Positions 1 through 9,142 of a DNA stretch of 64,000 bases are shown here, one piece after another. The notes under the pieces are model-generated. The model was not told where the DNA came from. It saw only the letters and a program-made list of their open reading frames with translations, and made no database searches. Position 1 is the first letter of the stretch. Each line of letters begins with the position of its first letter. Made by a program: the position numbers and the translations under genes. The DNA is from Paenalcaligenes sp052103955 (GTDB lineage Bacteria; Pseudomonadota; Gammaproteobacteria; Burkholderiales; Burkholderiaceae_B), in the NCBI GenBank assembly GCA_052103955.1, contig JBQELO010000006.1:1-64000 (forward strand). The letters are read 5' to 3'.

Positions 1-54
<54 letters not shown>

Positions 55-96
55 TTGGATGTTCGCATTTAACTGCTGCATCAACGAAGAAATGAA

Positions 97-125
97 ATTA
101 TGCACGACTTTTAGGTTTGGTGCAA
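97..125 (-). promoter_or_regulatory. Candidate sigma70 promoter of the tRNA-Ala gene
   Basis: On the minus strand a -35-like TTGCAC (120-125) is followed after exactly 17 bases by a -10-like CATAAT (97-102). Transcription would start near base 90, giving a leader of about 35 bases before the tRNA, which is normal for a processed tRNA transcript. The -10 matches consensus at five of six positions; the -35 is weak. Confidence 0.5.
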
Positions 126-177
126 GTCTTTTGGGAAAAAGAGCCAAAACACCTATAAAAAAACGCTCTTGTAGCTT

Positions 178-212
178 TTTGACACGTTTTTTAGAATTAA
201 GACACTAATTCT
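178..212 (+). promoter_or_regulatory. Possible control region of the GGDEF/EAL gene with inverted repeat
   Basis: The 270-base gap between the tRNA and the first protein gene is AT-rich. It holds a consensus -35 TTGACA (179-184) and a perfect 7-base inverted repeat, AGAATTA (193-199) and TAATTCT (206-212), separated by AGACAC. A weak -10-like ACTAAT would sit 19 bases after the -35, inside the repeat. A second box, TTGACT at 269-274, lies nearer the gene but lacks a well-spaced -10. No other gene was recognised in the gap. Confidence 0.3.
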
Positions 213-394
213 GACAAAAAAAGTTAAGAAACCACTATTGAGGCCGTTATTAGGTGGAGTTCGTTCTTTTGACTCATATAGGCTGCTGTATCTTTTGTGC
301 TCCGTTGTAAAGATACGCTCAGCTAGTGCAGGGGTGTATAGCTACAGCCCTGATGTATGCGCATCTTTCTCCTCCGCGATTTTTTGCATCACGA

Positions 395-2548
395 ATGAAA
401 AACCTTGATTCTTGCTCTGATGATTACTCCACCACAACACTAGAAGAGTTGGTGGGGCTGTTGCGGCACCAGGCGTCGGCCCAGAGTGGCTTAGAACATA
501 TGATGTCAAAGCTATTGAGCACGGCGTTGCTGGGCGTAGCGGTGGTTCAGAACGATCAGTTCTTATTCGCGAACCCCATGCTACAGCAAATGCTAGATAG
601 TTCAGAGGGGGTATTGCGGCAAACCGTCCCTTTTTCGTCGCTACGATTGCTGCCATATGCACTACCTTCGTGCGCCGGTAATACCGAGAAAGTGGCAACT
701 TCGCAGATAGATGTGCATTATGAGTGCCGCTGGCAAACACCCAAAGGTAAATTGTTGGATGTGGATATCTATGCTGTGGTGGTGCCGTGGGGAGAAAGCA
801 AAGCGACTATTGTCTTAGTAAACGATATTAGTGTACGTAAGCAGTATGAAGCATCGGCTCGTTTAGCAGGTTTGGTGTATGAAACCACCTCGGAAGCGAT
901 AGTGGTCACGGATGAAGACGGTGTGGTGGTAGATGCCAATCCGGCTTTTAGTGCGATTACGGGCTATACCTTAGAAGAAGTTCTGGGCCAACGTTTAAAT
1001 ATGCTGGCTTCCGGCAAGCAGAGTCCGCAGTTTTATCAAAAAATGTGGGCTGAGTTGGCAGAATCAGGCCAGTGGCAAGGCGATATTTGGAACCGACGAA
1101 AAAACGGTGAAGAATACGCGGAGCGTTTACACATTAGCACCAGCTGGAATCCTGATGGCAGTGTGTATAGGCGTATAGGGGTGTTTTCAGACATCACCAG
1201 CCATAAAAAACGCGAAGCGTTGGTATGGCGTCAGGCTAACTACGACCATTTGACGAACTTGCCAAATAGGCAACGTTTTCACGGCCGCTTGCACGAGGCT
1301 ATGCAGCAGTCCATACAAAAGGGTAGTCCTTTTGCATTGATCTTTCTCGATCTGGATATGTTCAAGGATGTGAATGATACCTTGGGGCATAACGTGGGCG
1401 ATGAGCTGCTTAAAGAGGTGGGTAGACGGCTACAGACTTGCGTGCGTGATAGCGATGCTGTGGCACGCTTGGGCGGTGATGAGTTCACCGTGATCGTATC
1501 TGGTGTTGAAGACTTATCGGTAGTAGAGCGTATTTGTCAGCAAATACTAGGCACATTGGCCAAGCCTTACAAGTTGGGCGAAGAGGTGGCCATGATCTCT
1601 GCCAGTTTGGGCGTCACCATGTATCCTGCCGATGCGAATGACGCGGGCGAGTTGCTGAAGAATGCCGACATGGCGATGTATGCGGCTAAGGAGTGTGGGC
1701 GTAATCAATACTGTTTCTTCTTGCCGGCGATGCGAGAAGCGGTGCAGGCACGAGTACAGTTTTCGCGCGACTTACATATTGCCTTGGCAGAGAACCAGTT
1801 TAGGCTGTATTACCAACCTATTATTAACGTGCAAACAGGTAAGGTTTGCAAGGCAGAAGCGTTGATTCGCTGGTTGCATCCCGATTTGGGGTTAGTGCCA
1901 CCGTCTGAATTCATTCCCTTTGCGGAAGACTCAGGCCTTATTGTTGAAATAGGTAATTGGGTATTTAACGCGGCGGTAGATCAGGCAGTGGAATGGCGCT
2001 CGTTTGGTAAGGACTTCCAAATTAGTGTGAACGTATCGCCCGCACAGTTTTATGCCAACGGTGTGAACCCTAACGATTGGTTGCAGCGTATTGAAGATGC
2101 TGGCTTAGACATGTCTAGCATTGTGATAGAAATTACCGAGCGTTTGCTGCTAGATACCAATGCTAACGTCACCAAAATTTTGCGTGTGTTTAGGGATGCG
2201 GGCATTGCTATTGCACTGGATGACTTTGGCACCGGTTTTTCGTCTCTGACGTATTTAAAACGTTACCCCATTAATTTCATCAAAATCGACCAATCCTTTG
2301 TACGAAACATCGAGCCTGGTTCTGAGGACCAGGCGTTATGTGATGCCATGATTGTGATGGCCCATAAGTTGGGTATGGAAGTGATTGCCGAGGGCGTGAG
2401 TGCTGAGGTGCAACTTAGTTTGTTGCAAGATGCTGGTTGTGATTATTTGCAGGGCTTTTTGTTCTGCCCGCCCGTGCCCGCAGAGCAATTCCAAAAGTGG
2501 ATGCAAAACTGGCGTTATCCAGAAACGCCAGCATTGAGCAATAAATAG
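395..2548 (+). CDS. PAS-PAS-GGDEF-EAL cyclic-di-GMP signalling protein
   Basis: A cytoplasmic sensor protein with no membrane segment. Two PAS-like sensor domains come first, then a GGDEF domain with intact RLGGDEF (about 1463-1483), then an EAL domain with intact EALIRW, DDFGTGFSSL and EVIAEGV motifs. GGDEF domains make cyclic-di-GMP and EAL domains hydrolyse it; both look catalytically complete. An RDSD product-inhibition site lies five residues before GGDEF. The start is uncertain: in-frame GTG 326, ATG 353 and ATG 395 all lack a good ribosome-binding site. ATG 395 gives the most natural N-terminus (717 residues). It faces the convergent lnt gene. The signal sensed cannot be read from the sequence. 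Confidence 0.93.
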   Translation: MKNLDSCSDDYSTTTLEELVGLLRHQASAQSGLEHMMSKLLSTALLGVAVVQNDQFLFANPMLQQMLDSSEGVLRQTVPFSSLRLLPYALPSCAGNTEKVATSQIDVHYECRWQTPKGKLLDVDIYAVVVPWGESKATIVLVNDISVRKQYEASARLAGLVYETTSEAIVVTDEDGVVVDANPAFSAITGYTLEEVLGQRLNMLASGKQSPQFYQKMWAELAESGQWQGDIWNRRKNGEEYAERLHISTSWNPDGSVYRRIGVFSDITSHKKREALVWRQANYDHLTNLPNRQRFHGRLHEAMQQSIQKGSPFALIFLDLDMFKDVNDTLGHNVGDELLKEVGRRLQTCVRDSDAVARLGGDEFTVIVSGVEDLSVVERICQQILGTLAKPYKLGEEVAMISASLGVTMYPADANDAGELLKNADMAMYAAKECGRNQYCFFLPAMREAVQARVQFSRDLHIALAENQFRLYYQPIINVQTGKVCKAEALIRWLHPDLGLVPPSEFIPFAEDSGLIVEIGNWVFNAAVDQAVEWRSFGKDFQISVNVSPAQFYANGVNPNDWLQRIEDAGLDMSSIVIEITERLLLDTNANVTKILRVFRDAGIAIALDDFGTGFSSLTYLKRYPINFIKIDQSFVRNIEPGSEDQALCDAMIVMAHKLGMEVIAEGVSAEVQLSLLQDAGCDYLQGFLFCPPVPAEQFQKWMQNWRYPETPALSNK

Positions 2549-2557
2549 CTAAGGTTA

Positions 2558-4165
2558 TTATGCAGAGCGGCGGCGTAAACGGCCGGCGCCTGCTATAAAG
2601 CAAACCAGCAACGAGAAGGCAATAATAGGCGTGTTTCCCCAGCGTACATAAGGGGTCAGGCCACTCATGCCTTGTACTTCTACATCCAGAATGGCGCGCT
2701 GGTTGGGCGTCACCATAGCCAAAATAGCACCCGTATGATCTATAGCGGCTGTAGCGCCCGTGTTGGTGGCACGCAGCATAGGGCGTGCGCTTTCCATGGT
2801 GCGCACTCTAGAGATTTGTAGATGCTGGCGCAGTGCCCACGAATCCCCAAACCACGCCAAGTTACTGCTATTAATCAAAATATTGGCACCGCTATCTTGC
2901 TGGGCAGGGCGCACAGCGCGGATAATCTCTTCACCAAACACGTCTTCGTAGCAAATGTTGGGGGCAATGAGCAGGTTGTTCAGTGCAAAGTTTTGTTGGC
3001 GAGTATCACCGCGCGCAAACTCACCTAATGGGATTTGCATCATATCGATGAACCAGCGAAAACCTTGGGGCACAAACTCACCAAAGGGCACCAAGTGAAA
3101 CTTGTTGTACTGCATGGTTTGGCGCTGCAGTATGTCTTGTGCTGTGGTGGTGGGGCTAATCGTAATCAGGCTATTCGTGTAGTACGACGGGTTGTCTGGG
3201 TCAGACATAGGTACGCCCAGTATTACTGTCGCTTGTTGGCGTTTTGCGATATCAATCCAAATTTGCCACTCTTGTTCAGACAGCAAATACTGCATTAACG
3301 GTACGACGGTTTCAGGCAGCACAATTAATTCTGGCTGTGCCCCCGCTTCTTTTTCTGGTAATGCACTCATGTATTGGTAGGTGCGAATACCGTCCAGTAA
3401 ATACTGAGGGTCAAACTTCTGAGACTGCGGAATATTGCCCTGTACCAGTCTGGCCATAATGGGCGAGCCTTCTGGTTTCGCCCATTCTAGTTGTTGCCAA
3501 TACAGGCTTAGAGCACCCAGCACCGCACTGACTAACAGCGCCATTGCGGGTGGTTTGTTGTGCATGTGTGTAGGGGTAAGCAGACTTAGAGCGGCGGCAC
3601 AAAATGCGGCGCTCCAGCTAATAGCATAGCTGCCTAGTATGGCGGCCCACCCTGCAAAGAAACCGTCTACATGAGCGTAGGCGATGTTTAACCAAGGGAA
3701 ACCAGTCAGTAGGCTGCCGCGCAGCCATTCAAATAAGGTCCACACCGAGGCAGTTAGTGTGGCGAGTAGCAGTGCTTGCAGCCAAGGGGGGCCGCGGCGG
3801 GGTTGTAGTACGCGTATCAGCCAGATAGCGGCTACCACAAAGCCTGCTAATGCGGAGGCAAGCAAGGCAACGGCTAGTGCGGCAAGAGCCGGGTGCAAAT
3901 TGCCGAAGTCGTGCATGCTGATGTAGAGCCAATAAAGTCCTGTAGCAAAATTACCTGCACCAAATAGCCATGCTTGTCCTAACGCCTGTCGTGTGCTGGC
4001 AGCATGAACACTGCATGCAAACAAAACGGCTAGCGTAATGAGTTGAACAAAAGGTAGGGCTTGTAAGGGGAGAGGGTCCGGTGCAAAGCTGGTGGCGTGT
4101 ACGACACCAGCCAGCAGCACCAGAAAGTAATTGGATTGCCGTGGCTTTATTGGACTAGCGCTCAT
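2558..4165 (-). CDS. lnt: Apolipoprotein N-acyltransferase
   Basis: Lnt transfers the third acyl chain from phospholipid to the N-terminal cysteine of lipoproteins in the inner membrane, a step needed before Lol sorting. At 535 residues the length fits the family. The first ~220 residues are a run of hydrophobic helices, followed by a periplasmic nitrilase-like domain. The catalytic triad is visible as Glu in VLPETVVP (~285), Lys in YNKFHLVPFGEF (~355) and Cys in NICYEDVFGEE (~405). A last helix precedes the basic tail. Its start overlaps the corC stop by four bases (ATGA), so it is the last gene of the miaB-phoH-ybeY-corC-lnt unit. Confidence 0.97.
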   Translation of the reverse strand: MSASPIKPRQSNYFLVLLAGVVHATSFAPDPLPLQALPFVQLITLAVLFACSVHAASTRQALGQAWLFGAGNFATGLYWLYISMHDFGNLHPALAALAVALLASALAGFVVAAIWLIRVLQPRRGPPWLQALLLATLTASVWTLFEWLRGSLLTGFPWLNIAYAHVDGFFAGWAAILGSYAISWSAAFCAAALSLLTPTHMHNKPPAMALLVSAVLGALSLYWQQLEWAKPEGSPIMARLVQGNIPQSQKFDPQYLLDGIRTYQYMSALPEKEAGAQPELIVLPETVVPLMQYLLSEQEWQIWIDIAKRQQATVILGVPMSDPDNPSYYTNSLITISPTTTAQDILQRQTMQYNKFHLVPFGEFVPQGFRWFIDMMQIPLGEFARGDTRQQNFALNNLLIAPNICYEDVFGEEIIRAVRPAQQDSGANILINSSNLAWFGDSWALRQHLQISRVRTMESARPMLRATNTGATAAIDHTGAILAMVTPNQRAILDVEVQGMSGLTPYVRWGNTPIIAFSLLVCFIAGAGRLRRRSA

Positions 4166-5037
4166 AGCGTTGCGGTAGAGGAGTCTTCCGAGTTGGGAAG
4201 CTCACGCTGTACGTGTAGCCAGAGCGCCCGTTTTGGGTCAGCTCGTAAAACGGTAAAGCGTAAGCCCTGACGTTCAATTGTTTCGCCGCGACGTGGGATG
4301 TGTCCCAGCTCGGCACCTAGCCATCCACCTACCGTGTCGAACTCGTCGTCTGTAAGGTGTGTGCCAAAGGCATCGTTGAAATCTTCAATCTCAGTGATGG
4401 CCATTACGCGCCAACCATTGTGTCCGGTTTGGAAAATGGTTTGTTCGGCTTCGTCATCGTATTCGTCTTCGATGTCACCAACGATCTGCTCTAAGACGTC
4501 TTCCATGGTGATTAGCCCAGCAGTACTGCCGTGCTCATCAATCACGATGGCAATATGATTGCGGCTGCTACGGAATTCGTGCAGCAAGACGTTTAGACGC
4601 TTGGTCTCGGGAATAAATACAGCAGGGCGCACCAAGGGGCGTAGATCAATACCTGGATTGGCGATAGAGAGTAAGAGGTCTTTGGCGAGCAAAATGCCAA
4701 TGATGTTGTCTCTATCGTTTTCATACACTGGAAAACGGGAACGGCCAGTTTCGATGATGATCGGCAGCAATTCAGCTAAGGGGGTAGAGATATCGAGTAA
4801 ATCGATTTTTGCGCGGGGAACCATGATGTCTGCCACAGTTTTGCTGGCAACATCCAGTGCGCCGGAAATCATGGCAGCAGCTTCGCTGTCGATGATGCCT
4901 CGTTCTTGGGCACTTTGAAGTATCGCTTTAATATCTTCGCGATCTTCGGGTTCAGGGCGGCGTTTAAATAAGCCGCTTAAACGGGAAAGACGTTTCTTCT
5001 TTCGGGGCTCAGGGTCTGATGAATGTGAGTCTGACAT
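4162..5037 (-). CDS. corC: CorC/HlyC-type CBS-domain protein
   Basis: A soluble protein of about 291 residues with two CBS domains (about 60-190, including VPRAKIDLLDIS and the stretch IVIDEHGSTAGLITMEDVLE) and a C-terminal CorC_HlyC domain. Family members, such as E. coli YbeX, are linked to magnesium/cobalt efflux and, through their neighbours, to ribosome maturation. An in-frame GTG lies at 5064, but ATG 5037 (MSDSHSSD) gives the usual N-terminus and was chosen. It sits between ybeY and lnt as in many proteobacteria. Confidence 0.93.
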   Translation of the reverse strand: MSDSHSSDPEPRKKKRLSRLSGLFKRRPEPEDREDIKAILQSAQERGIIDSEAAAMISGALDVASKTVADIMVPRAKIDLLDISTPLAELLPIIIETGRSRFPVYENDRDNIIGILLAKDLLLSIANPGIDLRPLVRPAVFIPETKRLNVLLHEFRSSRNHIAIVIDEHGSTAGLITMEDVLEQIVGDIEDEYDDEAEQTIFQTGHNGWRVMAITEIEDFNDAFGTHLTDDEFDTVGGWLGAELGHIPRRGETIERQGLRFTVLRADPKRALWLHVQRELPNSEDSSTATL

Positions 5038-5096
5038 TGTCCAGTGGACGCTTGATGAAAACACTGAGCATAACCGAAACAGCGCGCAAGTAATAG

Positions 5097-5588
5097 TTAT
5101 TTTGCCAGATAAGGATTAGGGATTTTCAATGATTGAAGAATCTCGATTTCCAAACCTTCCATATCTTCTGCGTCTTCCTCGTCAATATGATCGTAGCCTA
5201 ACGCATGCAATACACCATGCACGGTAAGGTGCGCGGCGTGTTGTAAAAGTGTTTTGTTTTGCTCTACGGCTTCGCGTTGCAAAACCTCATCACAGATGAT
5301 GATGTCTGCTGTAAGGCGTTGATTTTCATCTACACCGTATTCGAAAGTCAGCACATTGGTGGCGTAGGGTTTATCGCGGTATTGGCCGTTTAGTTCGGTC
5401 ATTTCCTCTGGGCCCACCAAGCGCAAAGCCAGCTGTGCACAGGTGAAGGGGGCTGCCTCACCGGCTTCGTGGTAAACGGCAACGGCGCTGTCTAGGGCTT
5501 TTTGTACCCAGTTACGTAGACGCCAGCGAGGCAAGGTTTCTTGGCAATCGCTAGCGTATTGAATGCTGAGGTGTAGTTCAGTTTTCAT
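5097..5588 (-). CDS. ybeY: Endoribonuclease YbeY, rRNA maturation factor
   Basis: YbeY is a small zinc metalloprotein needed for 16S rRNA 3'-end maturation and ribosome quality control. The signature H-x3-H-x5-H is present as HGVLHALGYDH near the C-terminus, followed by the acidic DEEDAEDME segment. The reading frame is open to 5648, but ATG 5588 (MKTELHLSIQYAS) gives the standard 163-residue length and overlaps the phoH stop by a few bases (ATGAAAACTGA), implying translational coupling. Confidence 0.95.
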   Translation of the reverse strand: MKTELHLSIQYASDCQETLPRWRLRNWVQKALDSAVAVYHEAGEAAPFTCAQLALRLVGPEEMTELNGQYRDKPYATNVLTFEYGVDENQRLTADIIICDEVLQREAVEQNKTLLQHAAHLTVHGVLHALGYDHIDEEDAEDMEGLEIEILQSLKIPNPYLAK

Positions 5589-6615
5589 CGTTCTGATGGC
5601 TTTCGTAGGCATCAATAATGCGGGCAACCAATGGGTGGCGCACCACATCTTTGCTGGTAAGTTGGGTAATGGCTATGCCGGGTACAGACTGCAATACACG
5701 CACGGAATGTTCTAAGCCGCTGCGTTGTCCGCGAGGCAAGTCTACTTGAGTAGGGTCGCCAGTAATCACGGCTTTGCTACCAAAACCTATACGGGTCAGG
5801 AACATTTTCATTTGTTCAGACGTGGTGTTTTGGGCTTCATCTAAGATCACAAAGCTGTGGTTCAGTGTGCGGCCACGCATATAGGCCAATGGGGCGACTT
5901 CAATCATTTGTTTTTCAAACAAACGTTGTACTTTGTCGTAGCCCATCAAGTCATACAGTGAGTCGTACAGCGGGCGTAGATAAGGGTCTATTTTTTGGTT
6001 TAGGTCGCCCGGTAAAAAGCCTAAGCGTTCACCGGCCTCTACAGCAGGGCGTGTGAGCACAATACGTTGAACGGCTTCGCGTTCCAATGCATCAATAGCG
6101 CAGGCTACTGCCAGAAAGGTTTTACCCGTACCGGCAGGGCCAATACCAAAGCTGATGTCGTGGCTGAGTATTTGGCTTAGGTAGTCGCGTTGACGAGGTG
6201 TGCGCGGGCGCAGATCTCGTCGGCGTGTACGTAGGCTTAACTCGTCATCGTCTAATGTGGGGGCAGGTGTACTGGGGTCTGCCAGCAAAGGCTTGCTACG
6301 GTGCTTGCCTTTGCCATTGCTCTGCGAGGGTTGCACACGACTTTTGAGTTCAACCAACCCCAGTTGAATATCATCAATGCTTAGGGATTTGTGTACGGCA
6401 CGATTATGAAACCATTCTATGGCTTCAGTGGCTAGCCGTACGTCTTGGCCCTGCAAGGTGATGTGATTGCCACGGCGTTTAAGCGTAACGTCAAACGCGT
6501 GGGCAATCTGTTTCAGGTTTTCATCTATTGGCCCACAAAAGTTAGCCAGATGGGTGTTGTCACCCTCTAGATGAATGGTATGAATAGGGTCGGATGACGT
6601 GTCGTGTTGACTCAT
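5578..6615 (-). CDS. phoH: PhoH-family ATPase (YbeZ type)
   Basis: A cytoplasmic P-loop ATPase of 345 residues. Walker A is GPAGTGKT (~159) and Walker B is FVILDEAQN (~256), within the PhoH domain. An N-terminal KH-like region (~10-90) suggests RNA binding. YbeZ proteins act together with the neighbouring YbeY in RNA or ribosome metabolism. The start codon overlaps the miaB stop by four bases (ATGA), and the 3' end overlaps ybeY. Confidence 0.95.
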   Translation of the reverse strand: MSQHDTSSDPIHTIHLEGDNTHLANFCGPIDENLKQIAHAFDVTLKRRGNHITLQGQDVRLATEAIEWFHNRAVHKSLSIDDIQLGLVELKSRVQPSQSNGKGKHRSKPLLADPSTPAPTLDDDELSLRTRRRDLRPRTPRQRDYLSQILSHDISFGIGPAGTGKTFLAVACAIDALEREAVQRIVLTRPAVEAGERLGFLPGDLNQKIDPYLRPLYDSLYDLMGYDKVQRLFEKQMIEVAPLAYMRGRTLNHSFVILDEAQNTTSEQMKMFLTRIGFGSKAVITGDPTQVDLPRGQRSGLEHSVRVLQSVPGIAITQLTSKDVVRHPLVARIIDAYESHQNDEN

Positions 6616-8009
6616 GCAGTAGTAGTACTTTCAGAGGTCACCATTTCACCACGTAGCGTGTTGGTCATCGCTTGTGTGATGCGTACAGTCACCATTTGGC
6701 CAATGAGGCGGGAGTTTGCAGGGAAGTTCACAATACGGTTGTTTTCAGTACGGCCCATCACTTCGCTTTCGTCGCGACGAGAGAGACGCTCTACTAACAC
6801 ACGTTGTTCTGTTCCTACCATGGCTTCACCAATGGCAGTTGCTTGCTCGTTAATCAGAGCTTGCAAGCGGTGCAAACGTTCGAATTTCTCTTCTTTGCTG
6901 GTGGTGTCTTCTAGATCGGCAGCAGGTGTGCCAGGTCGACGTGAATACACAAACGAGAAAGAGGTATCAAAGCCTACATCTTGAATCAGTTGTAGGGTTT
7001 TTTGGAAATCTTCTTCGGTCTCACCAGGGAAGCCCACAATAAAGTCGGATGACAAGGTGATGCCAGGGCGTGCTGCACGCAAACGGCGCACGATAGACTT
7101 AAATTCCAGCGAGGTGTAGCCACGTTTCATGGCAGCCAGCACGCGGTCACTACCGGCTTGTACCGGCAAGTGCAAAAACGGTACCAGTTTAGGCAGTTTA
7201 CCGTGCGCTTCGATCAAGCGGGTGGTCATTTCTTTGGGGTGAGACGTGGTGTAACGAATACGCTCAATACCAGGAATGTCGTGCACGTATTCCAGCAGCA
7301 TGGCGAAGTCAGCAATGTCCGCGCTGTCTTGCATAGGGCCACGGTAGGCGTTGACGTTCTGACCTAGCAAGGTGACTTCTTTTACACCTTGGTCTGCCAA
7401 GTCGGCCACTTCAATCAGCACATCCTCAAAGGGGCGGGAGACTTCAGCACCACGGGTGTAAGGCACCACACAGAAACTGCAGTATTTGCTACAGCCTTCC
7501 ATAATGGACACAAAAGCAGTGGAGCCATCAATACGAGCTGGTGGTAGGTGATCGAATTTTTCGATCTCGGGGAAGCTGGTATCGACTTGCGAGCGACCAC
7601 TGTTACGGCGTTGTTTGATTAGCTCTGGCAAGCGGTGCAGGGTTTGGGGGCCAAACACAACGTCCACAAAAGGCGCACGTTCTACAATGGCTTTGCCTTC
7701 TTGGCTGGCTACACAGCCACCAACGCCAATCACTAAATTTGGGTTTTGTTGTTTTAGGTGACGCACCCTACCCAAATCAGAAAACACTTTTTCTTGCGCT
7801 TTTTCGCGCACAGAACAGGTGTTAAACAGAATGATGTCTGCTTCGTCTGGGTTGGATGTTAATTCTACCGGGCCTTGTTGATTCAGTACGTCGGCCATTT
7901 TTTCCGAATCGTACTCGTTCATTTGGCAACCAAAGGTACGAATAAACAGTTTGCGGGTAGGGAGCTGCTCGTCTTGGGCAGCAGTAGAGGTAGAGTTGGT
8001 ATCTTGCAT
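6612..8009 (-). CDS. miaB: tRNA-2-methylthio-N6-dimethylallyladenosine synthase
   Basis: MiaB is a radical-SAM enzyme that methylthiolates i6A37 in tRNAs reading codons that begin with U. The N-terminal domain carries three cluster cysteines (FGCQMNEYDSEK, FNTCSVRE, GGCVASQEG). The radical-SAM motif is CSKYCSFC in EGCSKYCSFCVVPYTRG, and a TRAM domain ends the protein. ATG 8009 gives 465 residues, close to E. coli MiaB. The frame is open upstream to 8294, and ATG 8045 is an alternative. A TATACT -10 at 8062-8067 would leave only about ten leader bases for 8045, which favours 8009. Confidence 0.95.
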   Translation of the reverse strand: MQDTNSTSTAAQDEQLPTRKLFIRTFGCQMNEYDSEKMADVLNQQGPVELTSNPDEADIILFNTCSVREKAQEKVFSDLGRVRHLKQQNPNLVIGVGGCVASQEGKAIVERAPFVDVVFGPQTLHRLPELIKQRRNSGRSQVDTSFPEIEKFDHLPPARIDGSTAFVSIMEGCSKYCSFCVVPYTRGAEVSRPFEDVLIEVADLADQGVKEVTLLGQNVNAYRGPMQDSADIADFAMLLEYVHDIPGIERIRYTTSHPKEMTTRLIEAHGKLPKLVPFLHLPVQAGSDRVLAAMKRGYTSLEFKSIVRRLRAARPGITLSSDFIVGFPGETEEDFQKTLQLIQDVGFDTSFSFVYSRRPGTPAADLEDTTSKEEKFERLHRLQALINEQATAIGEAMVGTEQRVLVERLSRRDESEVMGRTENNRIVNFPANSRLIGQMVTVRITQAMTNTLRGEMVTSESTTTA

Positions 8010-8061
8010 GATGGGTGCCGTGACGGGTGTAGACCCCGGGGGCATAAAATTGAAAGAAAGT

Positions 8062-8091
8062 AGTATAACGCGTCCCACGTGCTGAACGTGG
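8062..8091 (-). promoter_or_regulatory. Candidate miaB-operon promoter and palindrome
   Basis: On the minus strand a -10-like TATACT occupies 8062-8067. Directly upstream is the inverted repeat CCACGT-GCTGA-ACGTGG (8075-8091), covering the region between and around the expected -35. No good -35 hexamer is visible, so the promoter may depend on a factor bound at the palindrome. That last point is inference. Confidence 0.35.
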
Positions 8092-8133
8092 TACCGCAAG
8101 AGTGGGTGTGGTGTATGTGTGGAAAACGGCAAG

Positions 8134-8165
8134 AAAAAAGCCAGAGTAAGAACTCCGGCTTTTTT
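8134..8165 (-). terminator. Rho-independent terminator after secF
   Basis: AAAAAAGCC-AGAGT and ACTC-CGGCTTTTTT form a stem with one mismatch and the loop AAGA. It lies three bases after the secF stop and ends in a T tract on the minus strand. The A tract on the other side makes it possibly bidirectional. Confidence 0.8.
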
Positions 8166-8167
8166 GC

Positions 8168-9130
8168 TTAACCTAGCACTTCGGCTTCGGTGTCGTCGTC
8201 TTTTTTGACGGGCTTGATCAGATCTTCGCGCTTGATGCCTAGCCACATAGAAATGGCTGCAGCCACAAACACAGAAGAGTAAATACCAAACCAAATACCA
8301 ATGGTCAGTGCCAACGAGAAGTAATGCAGCGTTGGGCCACCAAAGAACAGCATGGACAACACCATCATCTGGGTGGAACCGTGAGTGATCACAGTACGCG
8401 AGATGATTTGAGTAATAGAGGTGTCGATGACATCCGAGGTGGACATACGGCGTTGTTTGCGGAAGTTCTCACGAATACGGTCCATTACCACTACGGACTC
8501 GTTCACGGAGTAACCCAATACCGCCAGTACCCCTGCCAATACCGCCAATGAGAACTCCCACTGGAAGAAGGCAAAAAAGCCCAGAATGATTACCACGTCG
8601 TGCAAGTTAGCCAATGCACACGATACAGCCAGTTTCCACTCAAAGCGAAACGCCAAGTACACCATGATACCCACTACGACGAACAGCAGTGCCATCAAGC
8701 CGTTGTGTACCAGTTCTTGACCTACCTGTGGACCAACGAACTCCACGCGGCGTAGCTCTACCTGGTTGCTAGTAGAGGCGTCGGCAGATTGCAGGGCGCT
8801 AAGTACGGCTTTACTTTGTTCGGTGCTGGCGTTGTCGTGGCCTTCGCCCGGGGAGGGCAGGCGGATCATGACGTCGCGTGGTGTACCAAAGTTTTGCACT
8901 TGGAAATCACGGTAGCCCAAACCACCAATGGTCTGACGCACATCGTCTAGCGATACGGCTTCTTTGTAATTGACTTCAATGACGGTACCGCCAGTGAACT
9001 CAATAGACAGGTTGAAGCCTCGGGCAACAATGAAAAACACCGCAGCAACAAAGAAGATGACACTAATCAGGTTCAGCACCAACGCGTGGCGCATGAAAGG
9101 GATAGTGCGGGAAATTCTAAAAAATTCCAT
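8168..9130 (-). CDS. secF: Protein translocase subunit SecF
   Basis: SecF pairs with SecD in the inner membrane and uses the proton gradient to help proteins leave SecYEG on the periplasmic side. At 320 residues it shows a first helix (~17-37), a periplasmic domain opening with FTGGTVIEV, and five clustered helices (~140-300) containing GYSVNESVVVMDRIRE, the conserved SecF motif. It follows secD by 12 bases. Confidence 0.97.
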   Translation of the reverse strand: MEFFRISRTIPFMRHALVLNLISVIFFVAAVFFIVARGFNLSIEFTGGTVIEVNYKEAVSLDDVRQTIGGLGYRDFQVQNFGTPRDVMIRLPSPGEGHDNASTEQSKAVLSALQSADASTSNQVELRRVEFVGPQVGQELVHNGLMALLFVVVGIMVYLAFRFEWKLAVSCALANLHDVVIILGFFAFFQWEFSLAVLAGVLAVLGYSVNESVVVMDRIRENFRKQRRMSTSDVIDTSITQIISRTVITHGSTQMMVLSMLFFGGPTLHYFSLALTIGIWFGIYSSVFVAAAISMWLGIKREDLIKPVKKDDDTEAEVLG

Positions 9131-9142
9131 GTTATTCCAGGC

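Noticed and set aside
139..170. AAGAGC ... GCTCTT inverted repeat as a terminator near the tRNA
   Set aside because: Six-base stem with a 20-base AT-rich loop and no T tract in a suitable place.
342..740. Open reading frame of 132 codons on the minus strand inside the GGDEF/EAL gene
   Set aside because: It runs antisense to a well-conserved protein, shows no family motif and has no ribosome-binding site.
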